The notes beneath the pieces are model-generated. The model saw nothing but the letters and a program-made list of their open reading frames with translations, did no database searches and was not told where the DNA came from. A DNA stretch of 64,000 nucleotides from Neomegalonema sp. (lineage in GTDB: Bacteria > Pseudomonadota > Alphaproteobacteria > Rhodobacterales > Rhodobacteraceae). Each line of letters begins with the position of its first letter. Within the stretch, counting starts at the first letter, position 1. Positions 63,611 through 64,000 of this stretch are shown piece by piece. Both the position numbers and the translations under genes were made by a program. The DNA is taken from the NCBI GenBank assembly GCA_022760435.1, contig JALEFY010000019.1, positions 57,128-121,127 on the forward strand, given 5' to 3'.

Positions 63611-64000
63611 ATGTATGAAATAGTCCAGCCGCCATACGAAGCACCATTCTCTACTCTCCTGCTTTTCTATCCGGCGGAGACGGACAACGACGAAGAAAAG
63701 TTTCCTTGGATGCTCCGCAACACGGTATCTTTTGACGCCACTGGGCGGCCCGACAAGAAATCCGTGGAATCAGTATCAAATACTCACGCACACGCCGGAA
63801 CCGACCCCGGTCAGGATTTGCCGGATATAATTGGACATGTTAGTCAAAATGAAGGATCAATTTATCTTTTCAGAAAAAAAATCGTAGAATTTTTGATTAA
63901 AAGTAACTGCGACACCGTCACCTTCATTCCCGCGCATTATGTTCGCGACGATACAAACAAGAAGCGAGCGAAAGCTGGAGAGTATTTTTTTGCTATACTC
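63611..64000 (+). CDS. Unknown protein downstream of the RTX locus, 5' part
   Basis: ATG 63611 follows AGGAAAACCAA, and the frame is open to the window end (130 codons). The product starts MYEIVQPPYEAPFSTLLLFY and continues with an acidic stretch (DNDEEKFPWM). At the far end visible here it has SIYLFRKKIVEFLIKS followed by DTVTFIPAHYV. The last pattern vaguely recalls immunity proteins of the Imm11/DUF1629 type, where a helix is followed by a strand ending F-x-P. That is a weak resemblance, and I do not assign a function. It lies 35 bases after the RTX stop and is probably co-transcribed. Confidence 0.7.
   Translation, partial: MYEIVQPPYEAPFSTLLLFYPAETDNDEEKFPWMLRNTVSFDATGRPDKKSVESVSNTHAHAGTDPGQDLPDIIGHVSQNEGSIYLFRKKIVEFLIKSNCDTVTFIPAHYVRDDTNKKRAKAGEYFFAIL

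Overview
The window is GC-rich chromosomal DNA from an alphaproteobacterium. Supporting signs are the adjacent divK-pleD pair beside a DUF3572 gene, the argS-SPOR-nagZ-scpA-scpB run, a membrane-bound ferritin/VIT exporter (MbfA type) and a dnaG-rpoD pair. I cannot name the genus. Roughly the first 52 kb is dense core genome with short gaps and many ATGA stop/start overlaps. The last 11.5 kb is visibly richer in A+T, starts at a decayed IS5-type transposase and carries one damaged giant RTX locus.

Layout: 1-0.9 kb, 3' end of a type I secretion adaptor (HlyD family) and a small coiled-coil gene; 0.9-1.6 kb, non-coding with nested palindromes; 1.6-5.3 kb, tpiA, acetyltransferase and MarC (+), then 5-formyl-THF cyclo-ligase and MbfA (-); 5.5-10.6 kb, aspS, a LysR regulator, and two membrane proteins on the minus strand; 10.9-17.9 kb, argS, a SPOR protein, nagZ, scpA, scpB and a secreted helical protein; 17.9-21 kb, pleD, divK, DUF3572 and a HAD-like protein; 21-26.5 kb, dnaG, rpoD and a YqhA protein; 26.7-30.4 kb, nadA-nadB-nadC; 30.5-36.6 kb, a TPR protein, a PilZ-like protein, an acetolactate-synthase-like enzyme and a membrane adenylate/guanylate cyclase; 36.6-40.7 kb, a four-gene Mn/Fe/Zn ABC importer behind a Fur-family box; 40.8-42.7 kb, a single-chain DUF262/DUF1524 protein of the GmrSD type; 42.9-46 kb, a CoxG-like protein, a copper gene pair and an FAD oxidase; 46-52.5 kb, surface-polysaccharide genes (wecB, kdsB, a tiny coupled ORF, a glycosyltransferase, an AGE-family isomerase, mannose-1-phosphate guanylyltransferase) and aroQ.

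The accessory end (52.5-64 kb) holds the IS remnant, a HlyC-type toxin acyltransferase whose catalytic Asp position appears to be His, then a 9.8 kb RTX locus and a downstream gene that runs off the window. The RTX reading frame is now six or seven pieces. Four single-base changes, each in a homopolymer, plus two in-frame TGA codons separate the pieces, and correcting them restores one protein of about 3,260 residues. It starts with what looks like the C-terminal half of a HINT/intein-like domain (ending His-Asn-Thr). A hydrophobic region follows, then long RTX repeats with ten related ~55-residue modules, then four serralysin-like C-terminal modules.

A second theme is a scatter of short perfect or near-perfect tandem duplications (12-20 bp, two to four copies). 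Three of them span the stop codon of a gene.
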